The position numbers were made by a program, and so were the translations under genes. From NCBI GenBank assembly GCA_026193295.1, contig JAPHSB010000414.1, positions 1 to 37,418 of the forward strand: a stretch of 37,418 bases of DNA, read 5' to 3'. This document shows, piece after piece, positions 7,932 to 15,783 of the stretch; the first letter of the stretch is position 1; each line of letters starts with the position of its first letter. A model generated the notes under the pieces. The model did no database searches. It saw only the letters and a list, made by a program, of their open reading frames with translations, and was not told the origin of the DNA. Origin of the DNA: Lysobacterales bacterium (GTDB lineage Bacteria; Pseudomonadota; Gammaproteobacteria; Xanthomonadales; SZUA-36).

Positions 7932-8822
7932 TTACTCGGCGACTTTCAGTTCAGCGACAGGCCCCGTCAGCGGCTCGCGTCGGGGTACGGCGAGAACACC
8001 CAGTTCGCCGAACGCACCGGGGTCCGCCTGGGCTTGCCGGTACGGTGGAAACTCGACACGATGGTCACGGAAGCTCTTAAGCGTTTGGCAGAGCCCGTGC
8101 AGGCCCCGTTCCCGCACGCGGCGCACGTGCTCGAAGTCCATCTCCACCGTGATGATTTCACGGCCGCTGCCCGCCTGGTGAATGATCTGTCCATCCGGCC
8201 CGACAAAAATGGTTTGGCCCACGGCCAGGCGGCCGGCCGAGTTCAGATTCAGGAAGTAGACCTGGTTGGTGGCCGCGTTGCTGCGCGCAATCGCCAGTTC
8301 GACCTCGCGGTCGATCGTGTTGGTCAGGCTCGGGCAGATGATGGCTTCGGCACCCATCCAGGCCAGTGTACGCACGGTTTCCGGGAACCACATGTCGTAG
8401 CAGATGATCAGCCCGATGCGTCCGGCTCCCGGGATGTCGAACACCACGAACTGATCCCCCGCGGAAACACCTTTTTCATAGGGCAGGAACGGATACTGCT
8501 TACGGTAGCGGGCGACGACCTGGCCTTGCGGGTTGATCACCGGGGCCGTGTTGAAGACTTCCTGGCCCCGGCGTTCGAAGATGCTGCCCGGAATGAGCCA
8601 GATCGCATTCTTCAACGCCGCTTCGCGAAAGCAGTTTTCCACTTCGCCCGGCAGGCTGACCGCCAGGTCAGTGCTGGGTCCGAACGTGCATAGCTCGGGC
8701 AGCACGACCAACTGGACCCAGGGAAAGCGCTTTTTCACCAGGTCGATTTCGTGCTCGATCAACGACAGGTTGTCCTCGATCCCGAGTTCCAGCTGCAGGG
8801 CAGCCATGGACAGGTAGGCCAT
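7932..8822 (-). CDS. Carbon-nitrogen hydrolase (nitrilase superfamily amidase)
   Basis: A 296-residue nitrilase-superfamily enzyme with the complete catalytic triad: Glu43 (VLPELCTF), Lys108 (RYRKQYPF) and Cys141 (IICYDMWFPE). These enzymes hydrolyse amides, nitriles or carbamoyl groups in the cytoplasm. The CYD-W-PE surroundings are typical of aliphatic-amidase or N-carbamoylase-like branches rather than true nitrilases, but the substrate is not assignable. The ATG at 8822 follows an ideal GGAGGAAACA; upstream in-frame codons to 8963 are not supported. It lies between the MocR-type regulator (134 nt away) and the TonB receptor, all on the minus strand. MocR regulators usually control amine or amino-acid-like metabolism next door, so this enzyme is a plausible direct target. 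Confidence 0.9.
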   Translation of the reverse strand: MAYLSMAALQLELGIEDNLSLIEHEIDLVKKRFPWVQLVVLPELCTFGPSTDLAVSLPGEVENCFREAALKNAIWLIPGSIFERRGQEVFNTAPVINPQGQVVARYRKQYPFLPYEKGVSAGDQFVVFDIPGAGRIGLIICYDMWFPETVRTLAWMGAEAIICPSLTNTIDREVELAIARSNAATNQVYFLNLNSAGRLAVGQTIFVGPDGQIIHQAGSGREIITVEMDFEHVRRVRERGLHGLCQTLKSFRDHRVEFPPYRQAQADPGAFGELGVLAVPRREPLTGPVAELKVAE

Positions 8823-8882
8823 TGTTTCCTCCGGTCGCGCCGCAGCGGGCGGCAGGGCGCTCCTTGTTTTGGAGGTTAACGC

Positions 8883-8897
8883 GCGCCGGGCCGGCGC
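8883..8897. promoter_or_regulatory. GC-rich palindrome upstream of the nitrilase-like gene, possible operator
   Basis: GCGCCGG and CCGGCGC flank a single G, giving a perfect 15-nt hyphenated palindrome about 60 nt before the nitrilase-like ATG. An 8-bp palindrome TGGTACCA lies nearby at about 8925-8932. Both sit in the 133-nt gap between the MocR-type gene and its neighbour, where a MocR operator would be expected. In GC-rich DNA such palindromes also arise by chance, so this is a candidate only. Confidence 0.25.
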
Positions 8898-8955
8898 ACA
8901 TAGGACCAGTTCAGCGGCGTCGATGGTACCAACGGAGGGAGTACGGTCAGCCCGC

Positions 8956-10770
8956 TCAGTCACACTGCGGGTGAATGATCGCGGAATCGACCAGGCGGCC
9001 GTCGGTGTTGTAGATCTTCAGCTGCTGGCCCTGCAGGGTGATGAAGAAGCGGCCTTCTTCACCGTAGGCCCAATGCTTCCACTGCCGGCACCAAGTATTT
9101 CCCTCGATCCACCAGCGCCCCTCGTCGCAGTCCTCGTTGGCGTGTCCGGCGCGGCCCCGCATGCTGCCGTCGGCGCCGAGTTCGAAGGTGGCCGGGTCGC
9201 CATACACCGTCTGGTAGATCCAGTTCGAACCGGGCATCACGCGTGCGAGGTCCGCGGCGCGCAGCAGCGAGGAATCGCTTTCATCCAGCAACTCCGACTC
9301 GCCACTGGCAAGCTCCCACATCAGTTCCCGCAGCTGCTTCACGCCTTCGCGAATGCGCTCCGCCGGGATGCTGGTCACGCCCATGCGGAAGCAGTTGCGG
9401 GAAGCGCTCGGGACCGCGTAGTAGTGCGTGTCCGGCTCAATCAGAATGCCGCGCCGCGCCGCTTCCCGCGCCAGGGTTTCCACCGCGATGTTTTCCGGGC
9501 ACAACACCCAGAACACGGACCCGCCCTGGTTGGGCACGGTCACGAAGTGGGGGCGGTAGTGATTGAGGGCATCGCGCAGAGCCAGCCAGCGGCGACTGGT
9601 CTCCTGGTGCAGCTTCGACATGAATGCGTCGTAATGCCCCAGCGACAGGAACAGCGCCGCCGTCCGCTGGTTCAGCAGCGACGGCCTGCCGATGACCATT
9701 TGCCGCAGCTGCCGTGCTTCGCGAATCAACTCCGGCGCAGCGACGATGAAGCCGATACGCAGACCGGGCGCCAGTACCTTCGGCAGCGCCGAAACGTAAA
9801 TCACCCGGTTGTCGCTGTCCATGCTGCGTAATGCCGGGTGGGGCTGGCCGAGGAAGTTGCTTTCGTGTTCGAAATCGTCCTCGATGACCAGTTGATCGAG
9901 TTGGTGCGCTTTATTCAGCAGGGCGTGCCGGCGCTGGGTCGCCATGGTGACTGCCGTGGGAACCTGGTGGCTCGGCGTCACGTAGACAACCTGCGCCCGG
10001 TCGATACGGCTGCTGATCACCATGCCGTTTTCGTCTACCGGTTGCGCGATGACCTGTGCCTGCCGAAGCGCCAGCAACTGCCGCATCTTCGGGTTGCCCG
10101 GCTCTTCCATGACCACGGCGAGGTCCTTGGCGACCAGCAGTTGGGTCAACAGGTAGAGGGCGTTCTGCGCACCCACCGTGATCAGAATTTCGTCGGCTCG
10201 CGCGTGGATGCCCCGACGCGGCAGCATCTTGGTGCGGATTTGTTCGATCAGCTCGGGGTCGTCCGCGTCGCCCTCGGTGAGCGTCCCCTCGTTGACGATC
10301 CGCGCACCCAACGCCATGCGGCTCGCTTCGCGCCACTGCGCCGTCGGATAGAGCGAAGTATCGAAATGGCCGTCGATGAAGGGGTAGGGGTGTCGCTGCC
10401 AGTCATCGGGGAACTGGAAGCGCGGGCGCTTGCCGGCCTCGGTGCGGATGCGTTCCTTCCACCTGGTGTCGAGTTCCGCCTGCGCGGCGGACGGGCCGTG
10501 GAAGCCGATACGGCCTTCGAAAACGCCGGAGCTGACATAAATCCCGCTGCGTTCCCGGCTTTCCAGCAACCCCTCGTCGATCAGTTGTTCATAGGCCAGC
10601 ACGACGGTATTGCGCGCCACGCCGAGCTGCTCGGCCAGCTTGCGGGAAGCGGGCAGCCGAGAGCCGGCGGGGAAGGTCCCGGCCATGATGCCCTCGACCA
10701 GTTTCTGCCGAATTTGATGCTGCAGGCTGAGCCGGCTTTCAGGATCGAGGTAAATCAGCGCTTCGGACAC
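8956..10770 (-). CDS. MocR-type (GntR-HTH/aminotransferase) regulator with extra C-terminal domain
   Basis: This 604-residue protein has a GntR winged helix-turn-helix (about 10-78) and a class I aminotransferase-like PLP domain (about 120-490). The PLP Lys is K331 (SALPKVLAPGLRIGF) and the conserved Asp region is VIEDDFEHE. This is the MocR layout of PLP- or amino-compound-sensing repressors/activators, which are normally about 450-500 residues. An added Trp-rich region (about 502-604; RWWIEGNTWCRQWKHWAYG and a beta-rich end) looks like a separate small domain, perhaps ligand-sensing; I do not recognise it with certainty. The start is GTG at 10770, only 7 nt after the smpB stop, with weak SD-like bases, so read-through from smpB is likely. 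It probably controls the minus-strand cluster below it. Confidence 0.88.
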   Translation of the reverse strand: MSEALIYLDPESRLSLQHQIRQKLVEGIMAGTFPAGSRLPASRKLAEQLGVARNTVVLAYEQLIDEGLLESRERSGIYVSSGVFEGRIGFHGPSAAQAELDTRWKERIRTEAGKRPRFQFPDDWQRHPYPFIDGHFDTSLYPTAQWREASRMALGARIVNEGTLTEGDADDPELIEQIRTKMLPRRGIHARADEILITVGAQNALYLLTQLLVAKDLAVVMEEPGNPKMRQLLALRQAQVIAQPVDENGMVISSRIDRAQVVYVTPSHQVPTAVTMATQRRHALLNKAHQLDQLVIEDDFEHESNFLGQPHPALRSMDSDNRVIYVSALPKVLAPGLRIGFIVAAPELIREARQLRQMVIGRPSLLNQRTAALFLSLGHYDAFMSKLHQETSRRWLALRDALNHYRPHFVTVPNQGGSVFWVLCPENIAVETLAREAARRGILIEPDTHYYAVPSASRNCFRMGVTSIPAERIREGVKQLRELMWELASGESELLDESDSSLLRAADLARVMPGSNWIYQTVYGDPATFELGADGSMRGRAGHANEDCDEGRWWIEGNTWCRQWKHWAYGEEGRFFITLQGQQLKIYNTDGRLVDSAIIHPQCD

Positions 10771-10777
10771 TTCCCGG

Positions 10778-11248
10778 CTAACCCCGCTTCATGATGCGCT
10801 TCTTCTGACGCTCCCAGTCGCGGTCTTTCTCGGTCTTGCGCTTGTCGTGCTGGCGCTTGCCCTTGGCCAGGCCAATTTCCACCTTGGCCTTGCCGCGCGA
10901 CCAGTACATGGCCGTAGGGATGACGGTGTAGCCCTGGCGATCCACTGCCCCCACCAGTCGGTCGATTTCCTTGCGGTGGAGCAACAACTTGCGGGTCCGT
11001 GTGGGGTCGGGCTTGAAGTGGGTCGATGCGGTCGGCAACGGATTGATCTGGCAGCCGAACAGAAACGCCTCGCCCTCCTTCAATAGCACATAGCTGTCAG
11101 CGAACTGCACGCGGCCCTCGCGCAGGGCTTTGACCTCCCAGCCTTCGAGCGCCAAGCCCGCCTCCAGGCGGTCCTCGATGTGGTATTCGAAGCGTGCCCG
11201 CTTGTTGACGGCGATGGTCTTTTTGCCTGATGTCTGCTGATGGGTCAT
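10778..11248 (-). CDS. smpB: SsrA-binding protein SmpB
   Basis: A 156-residue basic protein with the SmpB fold signatures: NKRARFEYHI near the start, EAGLALEGWEVKALR, FADSYV and a highly basic C-terminal tail (KGKRQHDKRKTEKDRDWERQKKR). The tail enters the mRNA channel during trans-translation. SmpB delivers tmRNA to stalled ribosomes. The ATG at 11248 is used. It is divergent from ratA across about 117 nt, the usual smpB/ratA arrangement in Gammaproteobacteria. A TAGAAT-like -10 (plus-strand bases about 11292-11297) may drive it, but no good -35 is seen. The MocR-type gene follows after 7 nt, which is unusual for an accessory regulator. Confidence 0.97.
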   Translation of the reverse strand: MTHQQTSGKKTIAVNKRARFEYHIEDRLEAGLALEGWEVKALREGRVQFADSYVLLKEGEAFLFGCQINPLPTASTHFKPDPTRTRKLLLHRKEIDRLVGAVDRQGYTVIPTAMYWSRGKAKVEIGLAKGKRQHDKRKTEKDRDWERQKKRIMKRG

Positions 11249-11365
11249 CGGATTTCAGTGTCGGCGGAATGCGGTCATGCCGCCCAGTCCGCTATTCTAC
11301 GTGGTCCGTCGGCGCTCATGCTATGCTTGCGGCGCCCGGCGCCCGCACTGAAGTTAACCGAACGC

Positions 11366-11797
11366 ATGGAAATCAGGAGATCCGCACTCGTTTTGCACCC
11401 GGCCATGGACATGTTCCGGCTGGTGCAGGACGTGCCGGCATACCCGGAGTTCCTGGGCTGGTGCGCGAGTTCGCAAGTGCATGAACAGACTGCCGAGCAC
11501 CAGGTGGCCACTCTGGTGGTGAAAGTGAGCGGCGTGACCCAGTCTTTCACCACGCACAATCGCTTCGTACCGGGTGAGCGACTCACGCTGTCGCTGGTTG
11601 ACGGGCCATTCCGTCACCTGACCGGGGAGTGGCTGTTCGAGCCCCTCGGCAGCGAGGGCAGCAAGGTAACCCTGGTGTTGAGCTTCGACTTCTCCAGCAA
11701 GGTCCTGTCCTCCGCGTTCCGGCGCGGCTTCACCCACATCGCAGACCGACTGGTCAGTGAGTTCAGCCAACGGGCGGATGCGGTTTATGGCCCCTGA
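11366..11797 (+). CDS. ratA: RatA-like START/COQ10-family protein
   Basis: A 143-residue protein of the polyketide cyclase/START family, recognised by its start (MEIRRSALV), the YPEFLGWCASSQV region, and a C-terminal helix with FRRGFTHIADRLVSEF. In E. coli RatA (PasT) is described as an association inhibitor of ribosome subunits, and the family also includes COQ10-like ubiquinone-binding proteins; which role applies here is not shown. The start ATG at 11366 matches the family N-terminus. An in-frame extension to 11240 would overlap smpB and is rejected. The rnfH gene overlaps its 3' end, so the two form an operon. Confidence 0.92.
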   Translation: MEIRRSALVLHPAMDMFRLVQDVPAYPEFLGWCASSQVHEQTAEHQVATLVVKVSGVTQSFTTHNRFVPGERLTLSLVDGPFRHLTGEWLFEPLGSEGSKVTLVLSFDFSSKVLSSAFRRGFTHIADRLVSEFSQRADAVYGP

Positions 11798-12092
11798 CCC
11801 CGATACCGCCACCGTGTCGGTGGAGGTGGCATACGCAACGCCCAAGCGTCAGCTGATCGTGCCCATTGAAGTCCCGGTGGGGTGCACGGTGGAGCAGGCG
11901 ATCGAACTATCCGGCATTCGGGAACGCTTTCCCGACATGCAAGTGGATCGGGACAACGTGGGGATCTTCAGCCGCAAGGTGGCGCTGGACCAGACCCTGC
12001 TGGATGGCGACCGGGTTGAAATCTACCGGCCTCTGATTGCGGACCCCAAGGAGGCGCGCCGGGCACGGGCGAACGTTCCGCGAAGGCGATGA
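11787..12092 (+). CDS. rnfH: RnfH family protein (RatB)
   Basis: A 101-residue beta-grasp (ubiquitin-like) protein. The VSVEVAYATPKRQ start, then AIELSGI, VGIFSRKVALDQTL and DRVEIYRPLIADPKEARR, are the hallmarks of the RnfH/UPF0125 family. It is usually encoded directly after ratA, as here. The ATG at 11787 overlaps the last codons of ratA, so translation is probably coupled; an earlier in-frame codon at 11757 would overlap more. The biochemical role of the family is not settled. The basic tail (RARANVPRRR) ends 44 nt before the convergent bamE stop. Confidence 0.93.
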   Translation: MAPDPDTATVSVEVAYATPKRQLIVPIEVPVGCTVEQAIELSGIRERFPDMQVDRDNVGIFSRKVALDQTLLDGDRVEIYRPLIADPKEARRARANVPRRR

Positions 12093-12136
12093 ACCGGAGG
12101 GGTTTTCGGCGAAACCGGGCGAAGAATCGACCCCGG

Positions 12137-12691
12137 CTACCCGTCGATATCGGGTCCAAGCGGCCCGTCTTTTGGCGTCTGATCGAGCACGTCGCGGTCT
12201 TTTGAGCTGCGGTCGGGCACGGTGTCGATGTCCGGATCGGTCTTTTTGCCCAACACTTCGTCTTCCGCCGATTCCAGCGATGCATCCTGCGGGCTGGCGT
12301 CAGGTTTCTTGACGAAAGACGCGACGGCGCCGGAAGAGGCCGCGGGCGAGCTGCTGGACTGGGACGCCGATGCCGCAAAGGGATCGCTCTGGCCCACGAT
12401 TTCGCTGAGCAGACCGTCCTCGAAGCGCAGGGTGACCGTTCGCTGCACCATATCGCTGCCACGCCGGCTGAATGTCTGCACATAGTCCCAACGGTCGGGT
12501 TGAAACGGATCCTTGATCGATGGCGTGCCGAGCACGAACAGGACCTGGCGCTGGTTCATGCCGATGTACAGTTCATCCAGCTCTTCCTGTTCCAGTGCGT
12601 TGCCCTGTTGAATGTTCTGCTTGTAGATCAAATTACAGCCCGTGCCCGCGAACAGGACCAGGGAGGAGCATAGAATCAAACGGATGATCAT
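12137..12691 (-). CDS. bamE: Outer membrane assembly lipoprotein BamE with long C-terminal tail
   Basis: A 184-residue lipoprotein. A signal peptide ends in a slightly unusual lipobox (AGTGC), followed by the BamE core: NIQQGNALEQEELDEL, IGMNQRQVLFVLGTP, DPFQPDRWDYV and VTLRFEDGLL. BamE is a periplasmic, outer-membrane-anchored subunit of the BAM beta-barrel insertion complex. The E. coli protein has about 113 residues. Here roughly 75 extra residues follow, rich in Ser, Ala, Asp and Lys (KKPDASPQDASLESAEDE and similar), probably disordered. The ATG at 12691 gives the compact signal peptide; a longer in-frame start at 12760 would add 23 residues that do not look like a signal peptide. The gene is divergent from fur, as in Pseudomonas. 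Confidence 0.93.
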   Translation of the reverse strand: MIIRLILCSSLVLFAGTGCNLIYKQNIQQGNALEQEELDELYIGMNQRQVLFVLGTPSIKDPFQPDRWDYVQTFSRRGSDMVQRTVTLRFEDGLLSEIVGQSDPFAASASQSSSSPAASSGAVASFVKKPDASPQDASLESAEDEVLGKKTDPDIDTVPDRSSKDRDVLDQTPKDGPLGPDIDG

Positions 12692-12742
12692 CGTGACGGG
12701 GATCCGGAATTTGCGCGTGGTGCGGAAAGCGTGAATGATACA

Positions 12743-12771
12743 ATAAAGCCCGCTCGGCAAGTAAGTGCCAA
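12743..12771 (-). promoter_or_regulatory. Possible sigma-70 promoter for bamE
   Basis: On the minus strand TTGGCA (12771-12766) and CTTTAT (12748-12743) are separated by 17 nt, about 50 nt upstream of the bamE start. The -35 matches the consensus at five of six positions; the -10 is weaker. The site lies in the bamE/fur divergent region (12692-12819). No clear fur promoter or Fur box was recognised in that region. Confidence 0.35.
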
Positions 12772-12819
12772 CCCGGATTTAAGTACGCTTCGCTTTACAT
12801 GAACAGGCGGTGAAAGGCA

Positions 12820-13227
12820 GTGGAACCGAGACATCTGAAAAATGCCGGCCTCAAGGTCACACATCCGCGCAAGCGCATCCTGGAGATCCTGGAAAGCCAG
12901 CGCAGCAAGCACCTGACGGCCGACGATATTTACCGACGCCTGGTCGAAGCCGGTGAAGAAATCGGATTGGCCACTGTCTACCGCGTTCTGAACCAGTTCG
13001 AAAGCGCCGGCCTGGTGGTCAAACACAACTTCGAAAGCGGCCAGGCCTACTATGAACTCGATTCGGGGGAACACCACGACCACATGGTCTGCGTCGAAAC
13101 GGGCAAGGTCATCGAGTTCGTCAGCGAGGAGATCGAAGCGGCCCAGCGGAAAATTGCCGACGCCCACGGTTACGACATCGAGGACCATAGCCTGGTCATT
13201 TACGTAAGGCCGCGACGCAAATCCTAG
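12820..13227 (+). CDS. fur: Ferric uptake regulator Fur
   Basis: A 135-residue protein with the Fur winged-helix domain (LKVTHPRKRILEIL; ADDIYRRL; GLATVYRVLNQFESAGLV) and metal-binding dimerisation domain (HHDHMVC, then E and H residues towards the C-terminus). It represses iron-uptake genes when loaded with Fe(II). E. coli Fur has CxxC here; this protein keeps one Cys (CVET), close to the Pseudomonas form, which lacks the CxxC pair (HMVNVETG as I recall it), so a structural Zn site of the E. coli kind is unlikely. The start is a GTG at 12820 that gives the usual MEPRHLKNAGLKVT N-terminus. It is divergent from bamE and convergent with recN (23 nt apart). Confidence 0.96.
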   Translation: MEPRHLKNAGLKVTHPRKRILEILESQRSKHLTADDIYRRLVEAGEEIGLATVYRVLNQFESAGLVVKHNFESGQAYYELDSGEHHDHMVCVETGKVIEFVSEEIEAAQRKIADAHGYDIEDHSLVIYVRPRRKS

Positions 13228-13250
13228 GCAGGCCATACACCTGCGGTTCT

Positions 13251-14924
13251 TCAGTGTTGGGTGGCGGCCGTTGCCAACAATTCAGAGGCATGCGCCCGGC
13301 TCTGCGCCGATAGCCGTCCACCCAGCATGCGTGCGATCTCATCGATCCGATCCGCTTCCCGAAGCACGCTTGTGCGGACCCGCGTCTCCTGCTGGTCCGT
13401 CGTTTTGAGTACCTGAATCTGCTGGTCCGCGAACACGGCGACCTGTGCCAGATGCGTCACGCACAGGGCCTGGCCGCCCGCCGCCAGGCTGCGCAGCAGG
13501 GCGCCGACGGCATTGGCCGTATCCCCGCCGATGCCGGCGTCCACTTCGTCGAATACCTGGGTCACTGCGCCGGAGCCCAAGCGGGACGCTACCTTTATGG
13601 CCAGGCTGATGCGCGACAATTCACCCCCGGAGGCGACCTTGCGCAGCGGTCCCGGCGCGATGCCCGGATTGGCGCTGACCCGCAATTCCAGCCGGTCGCT
13701 GCCGCGCAGGGAAGGGTCTTGCCCGGTGTCGTGTTGAACATCGAATTCGAAGCGGCCCCCGGCCATCCCCAGTTCCTGCATCAGGTCCGTCACGCTCCCG
13801 GCCAGTTCGGTCGCGCGCGAAGCACGCTGGCTGTGCACTGCTTTCGCCGCTTCCCGGTAGACCTGCAGGGCGGCGGCAAGCTCGCGATCGATCTCCTGCA
13901 GCCGCTGCTCCAGTGAGCCGGCCCGTTCGAGGCGTGACCGCAGCTGCTCGAGGACTTCCGGCAACATCTCGGGTTCGACCCGGTGCTTGCGCGCCAGGTC
14001 GTGCTGAACGCCCAATTGGCGTTCGAGCCGATTCATCCGTTCGGGGCTCAGGTCGAGGCGCGACAGGGCCGCCTGGATGCTGTTGAGTGCTTCGTCACAG
14101 TTGATCACGGCTTCGCGCAATAATGCCGCGGCCGCGGCGATGTCGCGATCCAGAGCGGCATGACGGTCCAGCCGGTCCGCGGCGTGGTGCAGCGCTCGGC
14201 TGGCGCCGGACGGGTCCGCATCCAGGGTCTGCGCCGCCGATTCAAGCGCCTCGACGATGTCGCTGCCGCGGGCGAGTATCCGGTGCTCTGCCTCCAACTC
14301 GGCAAATTCGCCTGGTGGCAACATGTCGTCTTCCAGTTCCTGCAGCTGGTACTGCAGCAGATCGCGGTCGCCCGCGTCGAGCGGTTTTTCGTCAAGCAGC
14401 GAACGTCGCTCGGCGTCGAGCGACTGCCAGGTCCGGAAGCACTCCTGCATTTCCCGCAGTTCCCGGTCGTGGCTGCCGCCACCGTCGAGCAGCCGGAACT
14501 GCTCGTCACTGCGGATCAACCGTATGTGCTCATTCTGTCCATGGATCTCGACCAGCAAATCGCCGAGTTCGGAAAGCTGCTGCAGCGTGACGACGGTGCC
14601 GTTGATCCATGCCCGGGAGCGGCCATTCGCGGCGATCATGCGACGCAGCAGGCAAGACTGGCCATCGTCGAGTTCCGCGCTACCAAGCCACTCCAGGGCC
14701 GGGTCGCCGGGGGCCAGCAAGAATTCGGCACTGAGCTCCGCCTTGTCCGCATTGCCGCGGATGGCGCTGGTGTCCGCCCGTTCACCGCACAGCAAGCCGA
14801 GGGCGCCGACCAGGATGGACTTGCCCGCCCCGGTCTCCCCGGTGATACAGGTGAATCCGCCGCTCACCTCCAGGTCCAGGGAGTCGACGATGGCATAGTC
14901 GCGGATTTGCAGGAAACGGAGCAT
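13251..14924 (-). CDS. recN: DNA repair protein RecN
   Basis: A 557-residue SMC-like ATPase. The N-terminal part carries the Walker A motif GETGAGKS (about 30-37) after FTCI. A long central coiled-coil region follows, and the C-terminal ABC half contains ASGGELSRISLAIK and the Walker B region VFDEVDAGIGG. RecN acts in the cytoplasm on double-strand-break repair and DNA cohesion. Length and motif order are normal. The ATG at 14924 is preceded by weak SD-like bases. No CTG-N10-CAG LexA-type box was found in the 14925-15000 leader, although recN is SOS-regulated in E. coli. It is divergent from grpE; nadK, which often lies between the two in enterics, is absent. Confidence 0.97.
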   Translation of the reverse strand: MLRFLQIRDYAIVDSLDLEVSGGFTCITGETGAGKSILVGALGLLCGERADTSAIRGNADKAELSAEFLLAPGDPALEWLGSAELDDGQSCLLRRMIAANGRSRAWINGTVVTLQQLSELGDLLVEIHGQNEHIRLIRSDEQFRLLDGGGSHDRELREMQECFRTWQSLDAERRSLLDEKPLDAGDRDLLQYQLQELEDDMLPPGEFAELEAEHRILARGSDIVEALESAAQTLDADPSGASRALHHAADRLDRHAALDRDIAAAAALLREAVINCDEALNSIQAALSRLDLSPERMNRLERQLGVQHDLARKHRVEPEMLPEVLEQLRSRLERAGSLEQRLQEIDRELAAALQVYREAAKAVHSQRASRATELAGSVTDLMQELGMAGGRFEFDVQHDTGQDPSLRGSDRLELRVSANPGIAPGPLRKVASGGELSRISLAIKVASRLGSGAVTQVFDEVDAGIGGDTANAVGALLRSLAAGGQALCVTHLAQVAVFADQQIQVLKTTDQQETRVRTSVLREADRIDEIARMLGGRLSAQSRAHASELLATAATQH

Positions 14925-15002
14925 CTGCGGAGCCTGGCTGGGTCGGCCTTCAAGCTAGCATGCGACGCCGTTCCCGGCAATCCGCCCAGTGCAGGAAATC
15001 CG

Positions 15003-15030
15003 CTTGAATGCGCCTGCCCTAACCCCATAT
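15003..15030 (+). promoter_or_regulatory. Sigma-32 heat-shock promoter of grpE
   Basis: CTTGAA (15003-15008) and CCCCATAT (15023-15030) are separated by 14 nt, an excellent match to the sigma-32 consensus (CTTGAA, 13-15 nt, CCCCATnT). It lies about 75 nt before the grpE start in the recN/grpE divergent gap. Confidence 0.85.
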
Positions 15031-15102
15031 TGGCTGGGGAATGCAACAGGATATTTAACGGCCGGGCAGTTTGCGCGCAGCCGACAGGAGACCGAAAACG
15101 TG

Positions 15103-15681
15103 ATGCAAGGAAACAAGGCCAACCCATTCGAAGAGCCGGTGGAAGTCGAACTGCAGGGGGCTGCCGGCTCGCCGGACCAACCGGTCGACCCCTCGGGGGC
15201 AGCGGTTGGCGACGACGCCACCCCGGACGAAGCGCTGGCGAAGGCCGAGGAAGACTTGGCCAGGCACCGGGACGCGATGCTGCGCATGCAGGCGGAGATG
15301 GATAATCTGCGCAAGCGACTGGCGCGTGATGCCGAGAAATCGCGCAAGTTCGCGCTGGAACGGATCATGAAAGACCTGCTGCAGGTGTGCGACAGCATGG
15401 AGCGCGGGCTCGAGCTTGCGAATGGATCAGCCACCGTCGAATTGATGCGGGAAGGCCAGGAGTTGACGCTGAAGATGCTGGCCAAGGTCCTGCAGGATCA
15501 CGATCTCGAGGTGATCGATCCGGCGGGGCAGCCATTCGACCCGGAGTGGCACGAGGCGATGACGGTCATGCCGTCGGAAGAGCTGGATGAAAACACGGTC
15601 ATGGAAGTGCTGCAAAAGGGTTACCGGCTGCACGACCGGCTGATCCGGCCCGCCATGGTAGTGGTGTCGCGCAAACCGTGA
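15103..15681 (+). CDS. grpE: Nucleotide exchange factor GrpE
   Basis: A 192-residue co-chaperone that releases ADP from DnaK. After an acidic low-complexity N-terminus comes a long helix with the GrpE pattern MQAEMDNLRKRLARDAEKSRKFALERIMKDLL. The beta-domain follows, with FDPEWHEAMTV, a TVMEVLQKGY stretch, DRLIRPAMVVVS and the end. AGGAG lies 12 nt before the ATG and 9 nt before an overlapping GTG at 15100, so translation may start at either codon. It is driven by its own sigma-32 promoter and followed by dnaK with a separate promoter. Confidence 0.96.
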   Translation: MQGNKANPFEEPVEVELQGAAGSPDQPVDPSGAAVGDDATPDEALAKAEEDLARHRDAMLRMQAEMDNLRKRLARDAEKSRKFALERIMKDLLQVCDSMERGLELANGSATVELMREGQELTLKMLAKVLQDHDLEVIDPAGQPFDPEWHEAMTVMPSEELDENTVMEVLQKGYRLHDRLIRPAMVVVSRKP

Positions 15682-15711
15682 TCCGGCTTCGTTCAGTGGC
15701 CCCGGCCACGC

Positions 15712-15739
15712 ATTGAAAAAAGGTTGTTCAACCCCATCT
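15712..15739 (+). promoter_or_regulatory. Sigma-32 heat-shock promoter of dnaK
   Basis: ATTGAA (15712-15717) and CCCCATCT (15732-15739) are 14 nt apart, the same architecture as the grpE promoter with one -35 mismatch. It lies about 45 nt before the dnaK ATG. A GC hairpin (GTGGCC/GGCCAC, 15696-15709) sits immediately upstream, after the grpE stop, without a T-run. Confidence 0.78.
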
Positions 15740-15783
15740 TTTGGACATCGAATTATCGGGTATCATTTTTGGAGTAATCGCAC

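Noticed and set aside
8823..8963. 48-residue N-terminal extension of the nitrilase-like protein
   Set aside because: The extension is unlike the family, overlaps the MocR gene end, and the ATG at 8822 has an ideal ribosome binding site.
12093..12136. Terminator between the convergent rnfH and bamE genes
   Set aside because: Only a 5-bp stem (GGTTT/AAACC) with no T-run on either strand; too weak to list.
14925..15000. LexA (SOS) box for recN
   Set aside because: No CTG-N10-CAG site with an AT-rich centre was found in this short leader.
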